Source of the DNA: Candidatus Obscuribacter phosphatis
GTDB lineage: Bacteria; Cyanobacteriota; Vampirovibrionia; Obscuribacterales; Obscuribacteraceae
Direction: 5' to 3'
Length of the DNA: 64,000 bases
Assembly (NCBI GenBank): GCA_001899315.1
Contig: MOYA01000001.1
Span: 1,774,599 to 1,838,598, forward strand
Below the pieces are notes generated by a model. The model worked only from the letters and a program-made list of their open reading frames with translations, had not been told where the DNA came from and searched no databases. This document shows, in pieces, positions 16,941 to 25,984 of this stretch. Position numbers and translations under genes: made by a program. The first letter of the stretch is position 1; every line of letters starts with the position of its first letter.

Positions 16941-18260
16941 ATGAACAGAGTCCTCAAAGTATCCGCTTCTACACTAGTCGAAGCGGATTTAATTGAAAGT
17001 AAGGGGCGGTCAAAAGGACAGCTGTTTGCCTTTGCTTTGGCGCCTATATTTCTGACTAGTTTGGCAGACTGGTCGATGCTTTTGTATCTAGCCTCGTTCG
17101 CCGTTTTTACTACACCGGGACCTACTTACGACAGCCAGATTAGAGGCAGTCTTTTGATTTTCATCCCGCTCATTTTCTTTATGACAGTGACTGGTTATCT
17201 GTCTGAAAAGCTAAGTACGTTAAACAATTACAAAAGCAACTGGAATCGACTGGATAAAGCCAAACTTTTTCGCTTGACGATGGCTTTGGCTCTCACTTCT
17301 AGCCAATTGCGCCAGACACTAAGCCCCGAGATCATTGCCGCATTGCTTTGTTTGATTCTGCTTTCTTCTCATTGGTCTTTGTTGTTTATATTGAAGAAAG
17401 TCTTGCCGAGCGCCGACAAAGAGAGCTTCAATAAAAATCTAGCACCGGCTGTTGCATGCTGGTGTTTGGGTCAGGCAGTTAGTTTGAAATTGGCTCCGGC
17501 ACTTACTAATACTTTTGGTGCCAGCTGGCCGCTCAATATATGCTTGATACTCTATTTGATATCAATCATAACTGTGTTTTTCAATCAATTAGAAAGCGCT
17601 ACCCCTATTCAAGTTCAGGCCAAGAGAAAGAAAGAAAATTCCAGTTCAAAAGATCCGTTTCCACACGGCTTGATGGTCGGTCTGATGAGTTTGCCTGCTA
17701 TTGCCTTGCTGACAGCTTGCTCTATATTTGCCGTGCAGGGCCAGGTGGTGCAAACATCAGCCCAGGTCTTTCTACCCATGTCTGAGCTAGCAGCCGGACT
17801 GAGTCTTTCTTTTGCCGCTGGTGCGCTGTTGTCTCCTTTTATAGAACAAAGACTCTCTATAAAGAAACTTTGGCTGGTGATGTCACTCTTATCACTATCT
17901 CTATATCTATCTGGAGCAATCTGCAAGGGTTCCTCCCTAGCAGTTTTCTGTCTTTATGCCTCGGCGGCTTTGACAGGAGCCACAGCCATCGGCGAAGAAG
18001 CGCGATTTCTTGGCGGTCTGAGCCAAAGCGGCAATAGCGGAGTGATTATCAGCCTTCGCAATGTCGGGGTCTTGTTCTTGAGCGCTCTCATTGCCATCTA
18101 CCTGGAAGAGAATCTCAGCCTGGTCTCTAGCCTTTACTTCCTCAAAGAATTAAATGCCGTAGGCGCTGTAGTGGTTGTTGCTTCTATGTTGATGGCACCA
18201 ATAACCGTGGTTTTCGGAACAAAAATCAAAAAGTTGCTGGCAAAAAATAGGGACGCCTAG
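16941..18260 (+). CDS. MFS-like multi-spanning transporter
   Basis: About 439 residues with roughly twelve hydrophobic helices in two halves, split by a charged loop near residue 235 (AKRKKENSSSKDP). The order of helices, a short charged loop after helix 2 and the late region with GEEARFLGGLSQSGNSG suggest the major facilitator superfamily, but the signature loop motif is not obvious. TTG at 16938 or ATG at 16941 could start it; I took ATG. Substrate unknown. It is followed after 68 bases by the lipoprotein gene of the HTTM module. Confidence 0.6.
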   Translation: MNRVLKVSASTLVEADLIESKGRSKGQLFAFALAPIFLTSLADWSMLLYLASFAVFTTPGPTYDSQIRGSLLIFIPLIFFMTVTGYLSEKLSTLNNYKSNWNRLDKAKLFRLTMALALTSSQLRQTLSPEIIAALLCLILLSSHWSLLFILKKVLPSADKESFNKNLAPAVACWCLGQAVSLKLAPALTNTFGASWPLNICLILYLISIITVFFNQLESATPIQVQAKRKKENSSSKDPFPHGLMVGLMSLPAIALLTACSIFAVQGQVVQTSAQVFLPMSELAAGLSLSFAAGALLSPFIEQRLSIKKLWLVMSLLSLSLYLSGAICKGSSLAVFCLYASAALTGATAIGEEARFLGGLSQSGNSGVIISLRNVGVLFLSALIAIYLEENLSLVSSLYFLKELNAVGAVVVVASMLMAPITVVFGTKIKKLLAKNRDA

Positions 18261-18328
18261 TTCTATAGTTGTAAGTTGCTTTATTATCTATTACTGTTTC
18301 TCTTAGTTAATGGTACGGAGTAGGCAAG

Positions 18329-19087
18329 ATGAGGCAATCCCCAGCCGCTGAAGACAAGGTACAAAACGGTCCTCTAGTATTTATAGGAAGCGCTGGCTTA
18401 AAGAGCCTGGCTATTGTCGCCATTTTTACTATTGCAGTTGCCTCTCTGACAGCCTGTAGCGGGGGCAGCGAACCCAGCGGCGGCAAAACATCAAGCAAAC
18501 CGAGCAAGCCTGAAGCACCCAAAGAACCGCCGCTTGTCACTGACGAAGAAATTTCGCGCTATGTTGATGCCGAGCCTGATACAAAAGTTGCTTTTCCTGA
18601 AGCTGAGTTTAAAGAGGCGCATCCCTATATCTTTACGCAAAACAAACCAGGTGTCGGCGTCGAGATTTTGAAAAAACACCTAGATGATGCCGTCAAAGCT
18701 CAAGCCGGCCAAACCAAACTAGGGCAATATTGCGTCCGCCTCGGCATCGGACTTTGGATGCAGGGCGGCGATAAGTGCAAAGAGTCGATGAAGTATTTCC
18801 TTCTGGCCCAGCGCATTTTCTATAAACAGCCCCAAGAAAAACGCCCGATGCCCAATTGGTTTTTCAACTGTCATCTCTATCCGGGTCTCTATTACAACGG
18901 TCAGAGAAAATGGGCGGAAGCCGAACAAGATTGGAGAAAGTGCATAAACATAGCAGCCGGTGCGCCAATAAATTTGATTTCCAAAGAATGGCGCAAAATT
19001 TCGCTGCAACAATTGCATATAGCTTTGGTTGGACAGGGTAAGACTGTAGAAGCCAAGGCCGTACAGGAACAACTGAAGAAGATGTAA
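18329..19087 (+). CDS. Lipoprotein with TPR-like helical domain
   Basis: 252 residues. A long N-terminal region ends in a membrane segment with lipobox LTAC (Cys about residue 38), followed by a Ser/Gly/Pro/Lys linker and an alpha-helical domain whose A/Y/L pattern (AEQDWRKCINIAAGAPINL, then LHIALVGQGKTVEAKAVQEQ) is TPR-like. It should sit lipid-anchored outside the cytoplasm. The start has GGAG nine bases upstream. The next gene begins 26 bases later, so it belongs with the one-TM partner and HTTM genes. Confidence 0.65.
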   Translation: MRQSPAAEDKVQNGPLVFIGSAGLKSLAIVAIFTIAVASLTACSGGSEPSGGKTSSKPSKPEAPKEPPLVTDEEISRYVDAEPDTKVAFPEAEFKEAHPYIFTQNKPGVGVEILKKHLDDAVKAQAGQTKLGQYCVRLGIGLWMQGGDKCKESMKYFLLAQRIFYKQPQEKRPMPNWFFNCHLYPGLYYNGQRKWAEAEQDWRKCINIAAGAPINLISKEWRKISLQQLHIALVGQGKTVEAKAVQEQLKKM

Positions 19088-19113
19088 CTTGGCTGAGCCG
19101 GAGGTAGTCCGGT

Positions 19114-19785
19114 ATGCCTCGGCAAACCGAAAGCAAAAAAGAAGAACCTCGCCCTAGTCTATTATTCAGTCTAGGTAAGCTTATTTTGCCTGCGGAGCTA
19201 TGGCAAAAAATAAGGAAGCCTTTGATCAGCTTCTTTATTGTCTTTCATGCCATGCTCAATTTTTGCTATATGTTCAACCATCATCCTTTTATAGCCCAGG
19301 TAAACTTGCTCTTTCACGGCTATTACTTCTTTATGGGTCTTGATCAAGACTTTGGCGTCTTTGCCCCCAAGCCCAGAGATCAAAATCCACACATGATTGC
19401 CATAGTGCGCTATGCCGACGGCACATCAATATTGTGGGAATCGCCAAGAATGGAGAGACTTGGTTTTCTTGAGAAGATTCCCAAAGAGCGCTATCGTAAA
19501 TTCTTCGACGACAACACTTGCTGGAGCAAGGCTCCCCACGCCTGGCCGGACATCGCCAGATATATAGCCCGCAATTCTTTCCTAGACGAAAGTAATCCGC
19601 CGACAAGTGTCTCGCTGATCAGATATTCATCCAAAATACCACCGGCTCCGATACCAAATCCGCTGGCAAGATCAGAAGAAGAAAAAAATCCAAAGTGGTT
19701 GCCAAATCCACCCCACTATGAGCACAACCTGCTTCTCACCATTCAAATTAAACCAGAGGATTTGAAATGCCACTCAAGACCCTAA
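19114..19785 (+). CDS. One-TM partner protein of HTTM (paralog 1)
   Basis: 223 residues: basic N terminus, hydrophobic segment about 36-62, then an extracytoplasmic-looking domain. It shares with the proteins at 28822 and 29611 the core D-x-x-x-x-F-x-P-x-x-R-x-x-N, RYADGT, E-x-PR and P-x-x-AR-x-x-AR followed by N-x-P-x-x-V. This copy is the most divergent and has an insert of about 20 residues before the last strand. The arrangement (F-x-P motif beside an HTTM gene) recalls HTTM-linked DUF5819-type proteins; that is from memory. It overlaps the HTTM gene by 19 bases. Function unknown, probably a subunit of the HTTM protein. Confidence 0.65.
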   Translation: MPRQTESKKEEPRPSLLFSLGKLILPAELWQKIRKPLISFFIVFHAMLNFCYMFNHHPFIAQVNLLFHGYYFFMGLDQDFGVFAPKPRDQNPHMIAIVRYADGTSILWESPRMERLGFLEKIPKERYRKFFDDNTCWSKAPHAWPDIARYIARNSFLDESNPPTSVSLIRYSSKIPPAPIPNPLARSEEEKNPKWLPNPPHYEHNLLLTIQIKPEDLKCHSRP

Positions 19786-20702
19786 TCAAACTCTGGGATC
19801 AATTCTGGTTTTCAGAAACCTCACCACTAGTGGTGGCAGTGTTTCGTATATTGATCGGTATCATACTCATTCTTTTTATCTTGCTTCTAACATGCGACCT
19901 ATTTGTCTGGTTTGGCCAATACGGCATTACATCTAATCAAACAGCCCGCAATTTCGCTCAGTTTGTCGGATTGAATATCCTCAATATAAATCGAGACAAT
20001 GACGACTTTTTGCTTGCTTTCTTTACGTTGTTTTTTCTTGCCGCCGTCTCGATGACTGTGGGCTACAAAACTAGACTCTCTACTTTCATAGTCTATCTGT
20101 GCCTCACCAGTCTCTATCACAGAAATCCATTTTTATTCAATTCAGGCGACACCTATATGAGGGTGATGAGCGTTTGGCTTATCTTCTCGGCAAGCGGCCA
20201 AGCTCTTTCGCTGGACAATTGGCTAAAGGGCAAAGAAAGTGCCGACCTGATCTACAAACCGGTTAGTATCTGGCCCCAGAGATTACTTCAACTGCAACTC
20301 AACTTGGTCTACTTGCATACCGTGGTGGCCAAAGCCTGGGGCGACAGTTGGGTGGACGGCACCGCCGTCTACTACAGTACTCGTATCGAAGACCTGGTCA
20401 GGGTAAAAATACCCTATATCTTCGACCAACTCTGGCTTTGTCAGTTTTTCAGCTGGGGCACCTTGGTCATCGAAGCCGCCCTCTTTTCGCTCATATGGAT
20501 TAAAGAACTGCGTTATTACGTCATTGTTCTAGCAGTATTTTTCCATCTGATGATCGACTTGCACATGAACATTCCGCTTTTTGAATGGATCATGATTTTC
20601 TCGTATGTCTTATTTATTGACAGCGAAGACTTGCGCAGATTTTTGCTCTGGGGACGTTCAAAGCTGCTCCCAGAGAAAGAAGTTGTTAAAGTTCAAGAGT
20701 AA
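19767..20702 (+). CDS. HTTM-domain membrane protein (vitamin K-dependent carboxylase-like)
   Basis: 311 residues with about eight membrane helices. HTTM features: VAVFRILIGIIL opening, MTVGYKTRLSTF, the hairpin LQLNLVYLHTVVAKAWGDSW with VDGTAVYY after it, and LIDLHMNIPLFEWIM near the end. The K-x5-W-x-D-G segment corresponds in place to the catalytic-lysine region of gamma-glutamyl carboxylase. Whether bacterial HTTM proteins carboxylate Glu is not established; some may do other quinone-linked chemistry. It is coupled to the one-TM partner upstream and overlaps the convergent TPR gene by 10 bases. Confidence 0.82.
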   Translation: MPLKTLIKLWDQFWFSETSPLVVAVFRILIGIILILFILLLTCDLFVWFGQYGITSNQTARNFAQFVGLNILNINRDNDDFLLAFFTLFFLAAVSMTVGYKTRLSTFIVYLCLTSLYHRNPFLFNSGDTYMRVMSVWLIFSASGQALSLDNWLKGKESADLIYKPVSIWPQRLLQLQLNLVYLHTVVAKAWGDSWVDGTAVYYSTRIEDLVRVKIPYIFDQLWLCQFFSWGTLVIEAALFSLIWIKELRYYVIVLAVFFHLMIDLHMNIPLFEWIMIFSYVLFIDSEDLRRFLLWGRSKLLPEKEVVKVQE

Positions 20703-21457
20703 GTCTTGACCTCAAATTTGAGATCTTCCGACAATACCTTCAAATTGCGAGCCACTGCCTTGCGTAAAGAGGATGCCTCATTTGAGTCAACACCTTTCAC
20801 CCCGGCAAAGCTTTCAGCAAAGCAACGCCTGGCTATTTCAAGTCTTTCAAATCGCAGCGGTAATTCGCGAGTGGCATTACCCCAGAGGTAATAGAGCACG
20901 CCTTGATCGTTGCGCAAAGCCGCACGAGCCATCTGGGCCGCGCTGCCGTCTAATTTCTCAAGGGGTCTCAATAGCCGGCCTGCTTGTCTAAACAAAGGCT
21001 CCGCCTCTTGAAAGAGACCACATTCGGCCATGACCATGGCCGCTTCTCTTTTCAATTGCATCCGCCTTACTAGATGCAAAACGTCGTCATGCTCGGCGGC
21101 AACGCTTCGGTCGGCGGCCATTAACGTATCTCGGGCAGCGGCAAAATTGCCGCTCTCCCGGTAATAAAGCGCCAATTTCTGCAATGCCTGCGAGAGTTCA
21201 AGGGCTGATTTGCCGCTTTCTCTAGCGAAATTCACCTCAGCTTCGGCTTTTTCCTTATCAGCAAACAGTCGCTCCGATTGAAAAGTATCGTTGTTGTATG
21301 TGGTGATGCCGCCGTGCGAGATCATATAAACAGTGACAGCCAACCAAGCAGCAAGGGCCAAGGCTGCCAGGGTGACAAAAGTGCGGGCAATAATTCTACG
21401 GCCCTGCCCTCTTTTTGTTTTGCTATTGCTTTTTGTCTGGCTGCTCGCTTGGTTCAA
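20693..21457 (-). CDS. Membrane-anchored TPR-like protein
   Basis: About 254 residues: basic N terminus (SKTKRGQGRR), membrane helix (about 25-47), then a helical repeat region (LSQALQKLALYYRESGNFAAARDTLM and later TPR-like pairs; motif given in parts: LALYYRESGNF, AARDTLM). I chose the TTG at 21455-21457, eight bases after GGAGG, because longer versions overlap the divergent gene and lack a ribosome-binding site. It faces the HTTM module and overlaps its 3' end by 10 bases. Confidence 0.7.
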   Translation of the reverse strand: MNQASSQTKSNSKTKRGQGRRIIARTFVTLAALALAAWLAVTVYMISHGGITTYNNDTFQSERLFADKEKAEAEVNFARESGKSALELSQALQKLALYYRESGNFAAARDTLMAADRSVAAEHDDVLHLVRRMQLKREAAMVMAECGLFQEAEPLFRQAGRLLRPLEKLDGSAAQMARAALRNDQGVLYYLWGNATRELPLRFERLEIARRCFAESFAGVKGVDSNEASSLRKAVARNLKVLSEDLKFEVKTYS

Positions 21458-21576
21458 AACATTCACCTCCCTAATAATTTTGCCCAGACTGACAAGGTCT
21501 ACCACCAACCAACTTATAAAGATGTTAAAATCTGCCCTCATGCGGCTTGGGCCGGTCAGTAAAAAGGAGCAAACGA

Positions 21577-22392
21577 ATGTCTGAGAGACATCTTCATCCC
21601 CTAAGAAACAAGAATCAAAAACATCTGATCCTGGCATTATCTTCAATCTTTATGCTTGCGCCCGTTGCCACCGCTGCAGGTGCACCGACTCCTGGGGCCG
21701 CCAAAGCAGACAAACTAGAGAAAGTAGAGAAAACAGAAAAAACTGCAAAAGCCGAAAACACCGCTGGCGAAGCCAAACAAAGCAAAAGCGAAAGCGACAC
21801 CAAAGCGGTCAAACTAGTCAATGAAAAAATTGTGCCTTTACTTAATGCCGGTTATGAATCACTTAGTAAGGGTGATTTTCAGAAAGCAGAACAAACCCTA
21901 GAGAAAGCTGTTACCATCGACGATAGCTCGATTTCAGCCAAACGCTACCTAGCCTTTGCCCAGCTCAAAAATGGCAACAGTCTGAAAGCGCTGAAAACTC
22001 TGCAAAGCCTAGCCAAGCTTACCCAGCCCGGTCCCCTCGACTGGTATATCTTCGGCGAAGCCTATCTTTCAGCCAGTGCAGCCGCCCATGCCAAGTCTTG
22101 CTTCAATCAAGCCTTGACCCTCAGCCCTGAATACTCCGCAGCCAAGGCCGGATTAATCAGAAGTCAAATCAAGCTGAGAGAGTTCGACGAAGCTTTCAGC
22201 ACATCACAAGATGCCCTGTCTAAAGCTACAGATGCCTCGGTGCGCAAATATTTTCTTAGCCTCTATCAGCGTTCATATAATCTAAAAGAAGCAGCAAAGC
22301 GCACATTTTCCAATCCGGTGCCTGAATCTGAACCGGTTTCGCAACCGCAAGAGACAAGCCCCATCATGATCCAACCGACAAGCGGCAACTAA
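21577..22392 (+). CDS. Secreted TPR protein
   Basis: About 271 residues. Signal peptide (LILALSSIFMLAPVATAAGA), a Lys/Glu/Ala linker, then several TPR units (GYESLSKGDFQKAEQTLEKA, KRYLAFAQLKNGNSLKAL, SAAAHAKSCFNQALTLSP) and a Pro/Glu tail. Start ATG at 21577 has AAAGGAG seven bases upstream; a longer frame from 21547 lacks this. It stands 234 bases before the Tad-type island and may assist its secretion, but that is only inference. Confidence 0.7.
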   Translation: MSERHLHPLRNKNQKHLILALSSIFMLAPVATAAGAPTPGAAKADKLEKVEKTEKTAKAENTAGEAKQSKSESDTKAVKLVNEKIVPLLNAGYESLSKGDFQKAEQTLEKAVTIDDSSISAKRYLAFAQLKNGNSLKALKTLQSLAKLTQPGPLDWYIFGEAYLSASAAAHAKSCFNQALTLSPEYSAAKAGLIRSQIKLREFDEAFSTSQDALSKATDASVRKYFLSLYQRSYNLKEAAKRTFSNPVPESEPVSQPQETSPIMIQPTSGN

Positions 22393-22418
22393 GACTGGAA
22401 CCAGGCAGGCGGCGCAGC

Positions 22419-22448
22419 TTGACAACGTTTTTTTCGCCATGATAGCCT
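22419..22448 (+). promoter_or_regulatory. Weak candidate promoter before the Tad-type island
   Basis: A consensus -35 box TTGACA at 22419-22424 is followed after 17-18 bases by a poor -10 (ATAGCC/TAGCCT). A second possibility is TTGACT at 22510-22515 with TTATAC 19 bases later. The 234-base gap 22393-22626 has no other recognisable element. Confidence 0.2.
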
Positions 22449-22626
22449 GGTAACAGTACTAACTTAGAGATTACGTCATCTTTTTCGGGAGGTCGTAAGC
22501 TCTGTTGACTTGACTAAAAAACTGACTGGAGCAGTTATACCTAGATAAATTTAGGGAAAAATATAGGTTAGCTTTAGTATTTGCAATTTGGTAATGGCCT
22601 CAACAAAGTGAGCGTGGTGAATATAT

Positions 22627-23220
22627 ATGTTTAAGTACAGGCGCGGCACTCGGAAGAAAAAAGGAGCGATGGCGGCTGAGTATGTCGCCACAATGTATGT
22701 TCTCTTCCTCTTTATATTCTTTCCAGTCTTGAACCTGGGAACCGTTTGTCTAAGATCCTTCTTTTTGTGGTTTGCCTGCAACCAAGCTGTAGTCTTGGCA
22801 GCCAAGGCCAAGACCTTCAACACACTGATCAGGGTTCCGGACACTGCCACCGGCACACCCTATCCAGGTGCCTATGCCACAGCCCAACAGAGGGCAGCTC
22901 AAATTCGCGATATGTTCCCCGGCATTAACTTTGCCATGAGTGCCATCAACCCTGAAGTAGACATAGTCGTTACGCCCATCCCAAACGTTACTCCCTCGCC
23001 TGGACCTGGCTTTAAGGTGATTGGTCCGGCTACCTTGCAAAGCGTCAGTCATGTTCCTGACGTTGACTCATTTGTATACAGCATTAGGGTTACAATAAGG
23101 GGCTCGGTAGATCCCCTCATACCGGTGCCATGGTTCAGCATTCAAGGGCTTTCAGCCCCGATGAATATGAACGTCACCTGTCAGGCGCAGTTCGAAAATC
23201 CCCCAGGTCTTCAGTTCTAA
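22627..23220 (+). CDS. TadE-like pseudopilin
   Basis: 197 residues. The N terminus has a basic leader, then KKGAMAAEYVATMYVLF: Gly at -1 and Glu at +5 of a prepilin-peptidase-like site, followed by a hydrophobic helix, as in TadE minor pseudopilins. After the helix comes a Cys/Ala stretch (ACNQAVVLAAKAKTF) and a beta-rich tail. Processing by a TadV/CpaA-type peptidase is expected from the family, but no Tad motor or peptidase genes lie in this window. Followed after 100 bases by the TadG-like gene. Confidence 0.72.
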   Translation: MFKYRRGTRKKKGAMAAEYVATMYVLFLFIFFPVLNLGTVCLRSFFLWFACNQAVVLAAKAKTFNTLIRVPDTATGTPYPGAYATAQQRAAQIRDMFPGINFAMSAINPEVDIVVTPIPNVTPSPGPGFKVIGPATLQSVSHVPDVDSFVYSIRVTIRGSVDPLIPVPWFSIQGLSAPMNMNVTCQAQFENPPGLQF

Positions 23221-23320
23221 TTCAATACAGTAAAAAAGTACAGCTAGTCAGCTAGTCTCAAAAGACAGTCTTCCCCAAGCAAAACTACAAACGAGTAACT
23301 CTCTAAAGGACCAAAACTAA

Positions 23321-25783
23321 ATGATTGATTCCAAACTGAGGCGACAGAAAGGAGCGGCAGTCACCGGACTAGTCCTTGCACTATTCATTTTTATAATGAT
23401 GATCGGCTTTTTCGTGTTTGACACGTGCCGATTGCAGATGGCTCAGCGCGAGCTGACCGCCACTTGCGATGCAGCGGCGTTGGCCGGTACAGCCATGCTC
23501 ACATCGCAGGACATAAGTGACGACGACGCCAGTGACTCAAAATTACTAGCAGCCCAGCAAAATGCTGCCGGCTATGCCAGAAATATGTTTCAGGCGGGCA
23601 ACCTTTTGGGTGCAAGCCTGAGCAGCGCCACCACGGTCAGTACATATGCAGCCACCAAGGTGCTCGGCACCCCCGGCAGCTGCCGAGTGATGGTCTCTCT
23701 GGCTGACCCGCAAAACAACTATGTAGGTGTACCACCGACTTCACCGGCTTGCCGCAACGGGCGAGCCATCATGGTTTATGCCGGCTACACCTATACTCCG
23801 GTCTTCATGGGTATGGTCGGTGTCTCGACCGTAGGCTTGAACGCTGCATCCGGCGGCGGTCTGCCCCAGGTTGACGCGGTACTGGTTTTCGACTATTCCG
23901 GTTCTATGGACGATGCCACATCGGTGACTTTCGTTCGCCGTGCTTGGAACCCGAGCGCTGTGGTTTCTGGAGCCAATGCCTCCAGCTCGCTGTTGGAGAT
24001 GTCCAGCGGTACAGGCGTCGCCAACCGCGGTCAGGTGGCCTATTATGAAGTGCCATCGGCCACTGTATCGGGCGACAGCAACAGACTTTCGAACTATCTG
24101 GTGCACAACTACAACGCCAACCCCACCGGCTTGAACGTCAACGTTTTGCCGCCTATGAACTTGCAACTGGTCGACAACTCAGACTCACAGGCTAACCCGC
24201 ACTTCAAGTTCGACGAAAAGTTGAGAGTTAATCTATTGGCTTTCAACCCCTCTTTGACCTTCACTTCCGGCAATGCCTTCCTCAACCACCACAGAGCCGA
24301 CTATGGCACCCCTCCGGGTAACTGCACTCTGCAGCCTAGTTTCTCTGGACCAAACTATATAGGTGGCTACGGTCGGTTTTTCGCCGGTTCACCCAGCGTA
24401 GACTCGGGCAATGCCAACAACACTGCCCTTGCCTATAACCCGAACGATGTCACCACCCTCATGCAGGGTCCGACCACACCACACACTGCCTATGACCCCA
24501 ACAACACTGCCACAATCTCAGCCAACCGCTGGATCACCGACATGGTTGTGAACATAGCCAGTCCCGGTACATATCCTTATGTACAACCGCTCAATGGTCC
24601 TAATACTTTCGTCAGCTTCAGCTACACCTTCCCCTCGCAAGAGCCTGACGCCACAATTAGAGGTCAGTCCTACACTTTCTCCAACCTGGCTTATCTTGTA
24701 GAAGCTGCTAGAGGCAACCTCGACCCTGAGAGCGGCTCCACCAACCTGCGTTTCCAGAGAGCCCTGCTCGACCGTGGTTCAAGCCTTTATCTGGCTCCCT
24801 CGTACACAGCAGCGGCCACAGGCATGTCCACATCTGATGTTAAGGCAGGTTACCAGCTTGCCTACCAAAGACTGGCTATGCTCTTCTCTCAGCCCATCGC
24901 CACAGCCATCGACGGTGCCGACGGAGGTTTCTTCCAGAAAATCAATACTCTCACCGACTGCCGCTTCGGTCTGGTTGGCTTCTCCAACCGTGCCGGTGCT
25001 CAGGGTGCATCCTATACTTTCAACTCGCTGGGATGCGACCATGGCACAGGCTTCTCTGATTACGGCGCCTTTTATGTCTCAATGATGTTCAACGGCTACA
25101 ACATTAGACATATCGAGCGAGGGTATCCCACTAACAGTACGTCCCCGAACCGATCAAACGGGGCAAACCCATCAGAAAACAATACGACCCTACCTTCCGG
25201 TTCGGGATTCCGTCTGCCCAGACACATTCTGAACAAAAACGAAGCCCAAGCCACATCACTCGGTTCGATCACCGGCTGCCGCAAAGCTGCCAATATTTCA
25301 GCCGGTGTGTCCGCCGCCTGGTCTGCCTTCGACAACAACGCCGACGCCAATGGACTTGAAAATGGTCGCCCGATTGACCGAACCGACTGCGGTGAAGCCA
25401 TGACTGCTGCCTACAACATGTTCGTCAACGCCGGCGCCTATAACGTGGACAGCCTCACTGAGAGCCGTCCAGCCGGCAAGCATGCCATCGTCTTCTTCAC
25501 AGACGGTGTGCCCACCGGTGGAGACACCGGCTCGGAAGCCACCGAGTGCAGGAGCAGAGCAGACAACTGCCGCACCAAAGGTATCGCTATATTCACAATC
25601 GGTCTGGACGTAACCAATAACCCGGTACTTCAGAACGCGCAGTCGGTCTTCCTCGGTAATGGTTCGAACGGTCTAGCCGGTCGCGCCAAGAACGGTGGTA
25701 AGTTCTTCCCCTGCGCCAGCGCCGAAACTGTTGAGCAGTCTTTCGCCGCCGTGGCGAGACGTCTGACCCAGTCGCAGCGTTAA
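23321..25783 (+). CDS. TadG-like protein with split von Willebrand factor A domain
   Basis: 820 residues. The TadG-type N terminus is RQKGAAVTGLVLALFIF, membrane helix, then LTATCDAAALAGTAML, which matches the TadG pattern. The VWA metal site begins at VLVFDYSGSMDD (D191) and its closing motif is FFTDGVPTGGD (D728), more than 500 residues apart; a normal VWA domain needs about 110-130. The insert (about 210-600) is Asn/Thr/Ser/Gly/Pro-rich and beta-like. It should be a membrane-anchored surface protein, possibly an adhesin or tip component of the Tad-like system. A terminator follows. Confidence 0.78.
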   Translation: MIDSKLRRQKGAAVTGLVLALFIFIMMIGFFVFDTCRLQMAQRELTATCDAAALAGTAMLTSQDISDDDASDSKLLAAQQNAAGYARNMFQAGNLLGASLSSATTVSTYAATKVLGTPGSCRVMVSLADPQNNYVGVPPTSPACRNGRAIMVYAGYTYTPVFMGMVGVSTVGLNAASGGGLPQVDAVLVFDYSGSMDDATSVTFVRRAWNPSAVVSGANASSSLLEMSSGTGVANRGQVAYYEVPSATVSGDSNRLSNYLVHNYNANPTGLNVNVLPPMNLQLVDNSDSQANPHFKFDEKLRVNLLAFNPSLTFTSGNAFLNHHRADYGTPPGNCTLQPSFSGPNYIGGYGRFFAGSPSVDSGNANNTALAYNPNDVTTLMQGPTTPHTAYDPNNTATISANRWITDMVVNIASPGTYPYVQPLNGPNTFVSFSYTFPSQEPDATIRGQSYTFSNLAYLVEAARGNLDPESGSTNLRFQRALLDRGSSLYLAPSYTAAATGMSTSDVKAGYQLAYQRLAMLFSQPIATAIDGADGGFFQKINTLTDCRFGLVGFSNRAGAQGASYTFNSLGCDHGTGFSDYGAFYVSMMFNGYNIRHIERGYPTNSTSPNRSNGANPSENNTTLPSGSGFRLPRHILNKNEAQATSLGSITGCRKAANISAGVSAAWSAFDNNADANGLENGRPIDRTDCGEAMTAAYNMFVNAGAYNVDSLTESRPAGKHAIVFFTDGVPTGGDTGSEATECRSRADNCRTKGIAIFTIGLDVTNNPVLQNAQSVFLGNGSNGLAGRAKNGGKFFPCASAETVEQSFAAVARRLTQSQR

Positions 25784-25822
25784 AACCAAAGCTAAACCAA
25801 AAGCTAACCCAAAAGCTAACTA
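25784..25822 (+). repeat. Short imperfect tandem repeat after the TadG-like gene
   Basis: Three adjacent copies of about 13 bases built on AACCAAAAGCTA (AAACCAAAGCTA, AACCAAAAGCTA, ACCCAAAAGCTA). It starts directly at the stop codon and precedes the terminator. Probably slippage; no function evident. Confidence 0.55.
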
Positions 25823-25841
25823 AGATAGCGAAAAGCAAAGG

Positions 25842-25875
25842 ACCGGTCTCAAAAATGAGACCGGTTTCTTTTTGT
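25842..25875 (+). terminator. Rho-independent terminator of the TadE-TadG pair
   Basis: A 10-bp perfect stem (ACCGGTCTCA 25842-25851, TGAGACCGGT 25856-25865) with an AAAA loop, followed by TTCTTTTTGT. It separates the TadG-like gene from the collagen-like gene, which therefore probably has its own promoter. Confidence 0.88.
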
Positions 25876-25984
25876 CCTTCACCCATACTTCACGCTCGCC
25901 GGGGAAAATTGTATGTGAGTAAGTGTGCCCAATCCTTGCAAATGTCTTTTTCAAAAGCTCTTGCAAAATTCAGGAGGAGGTTAG

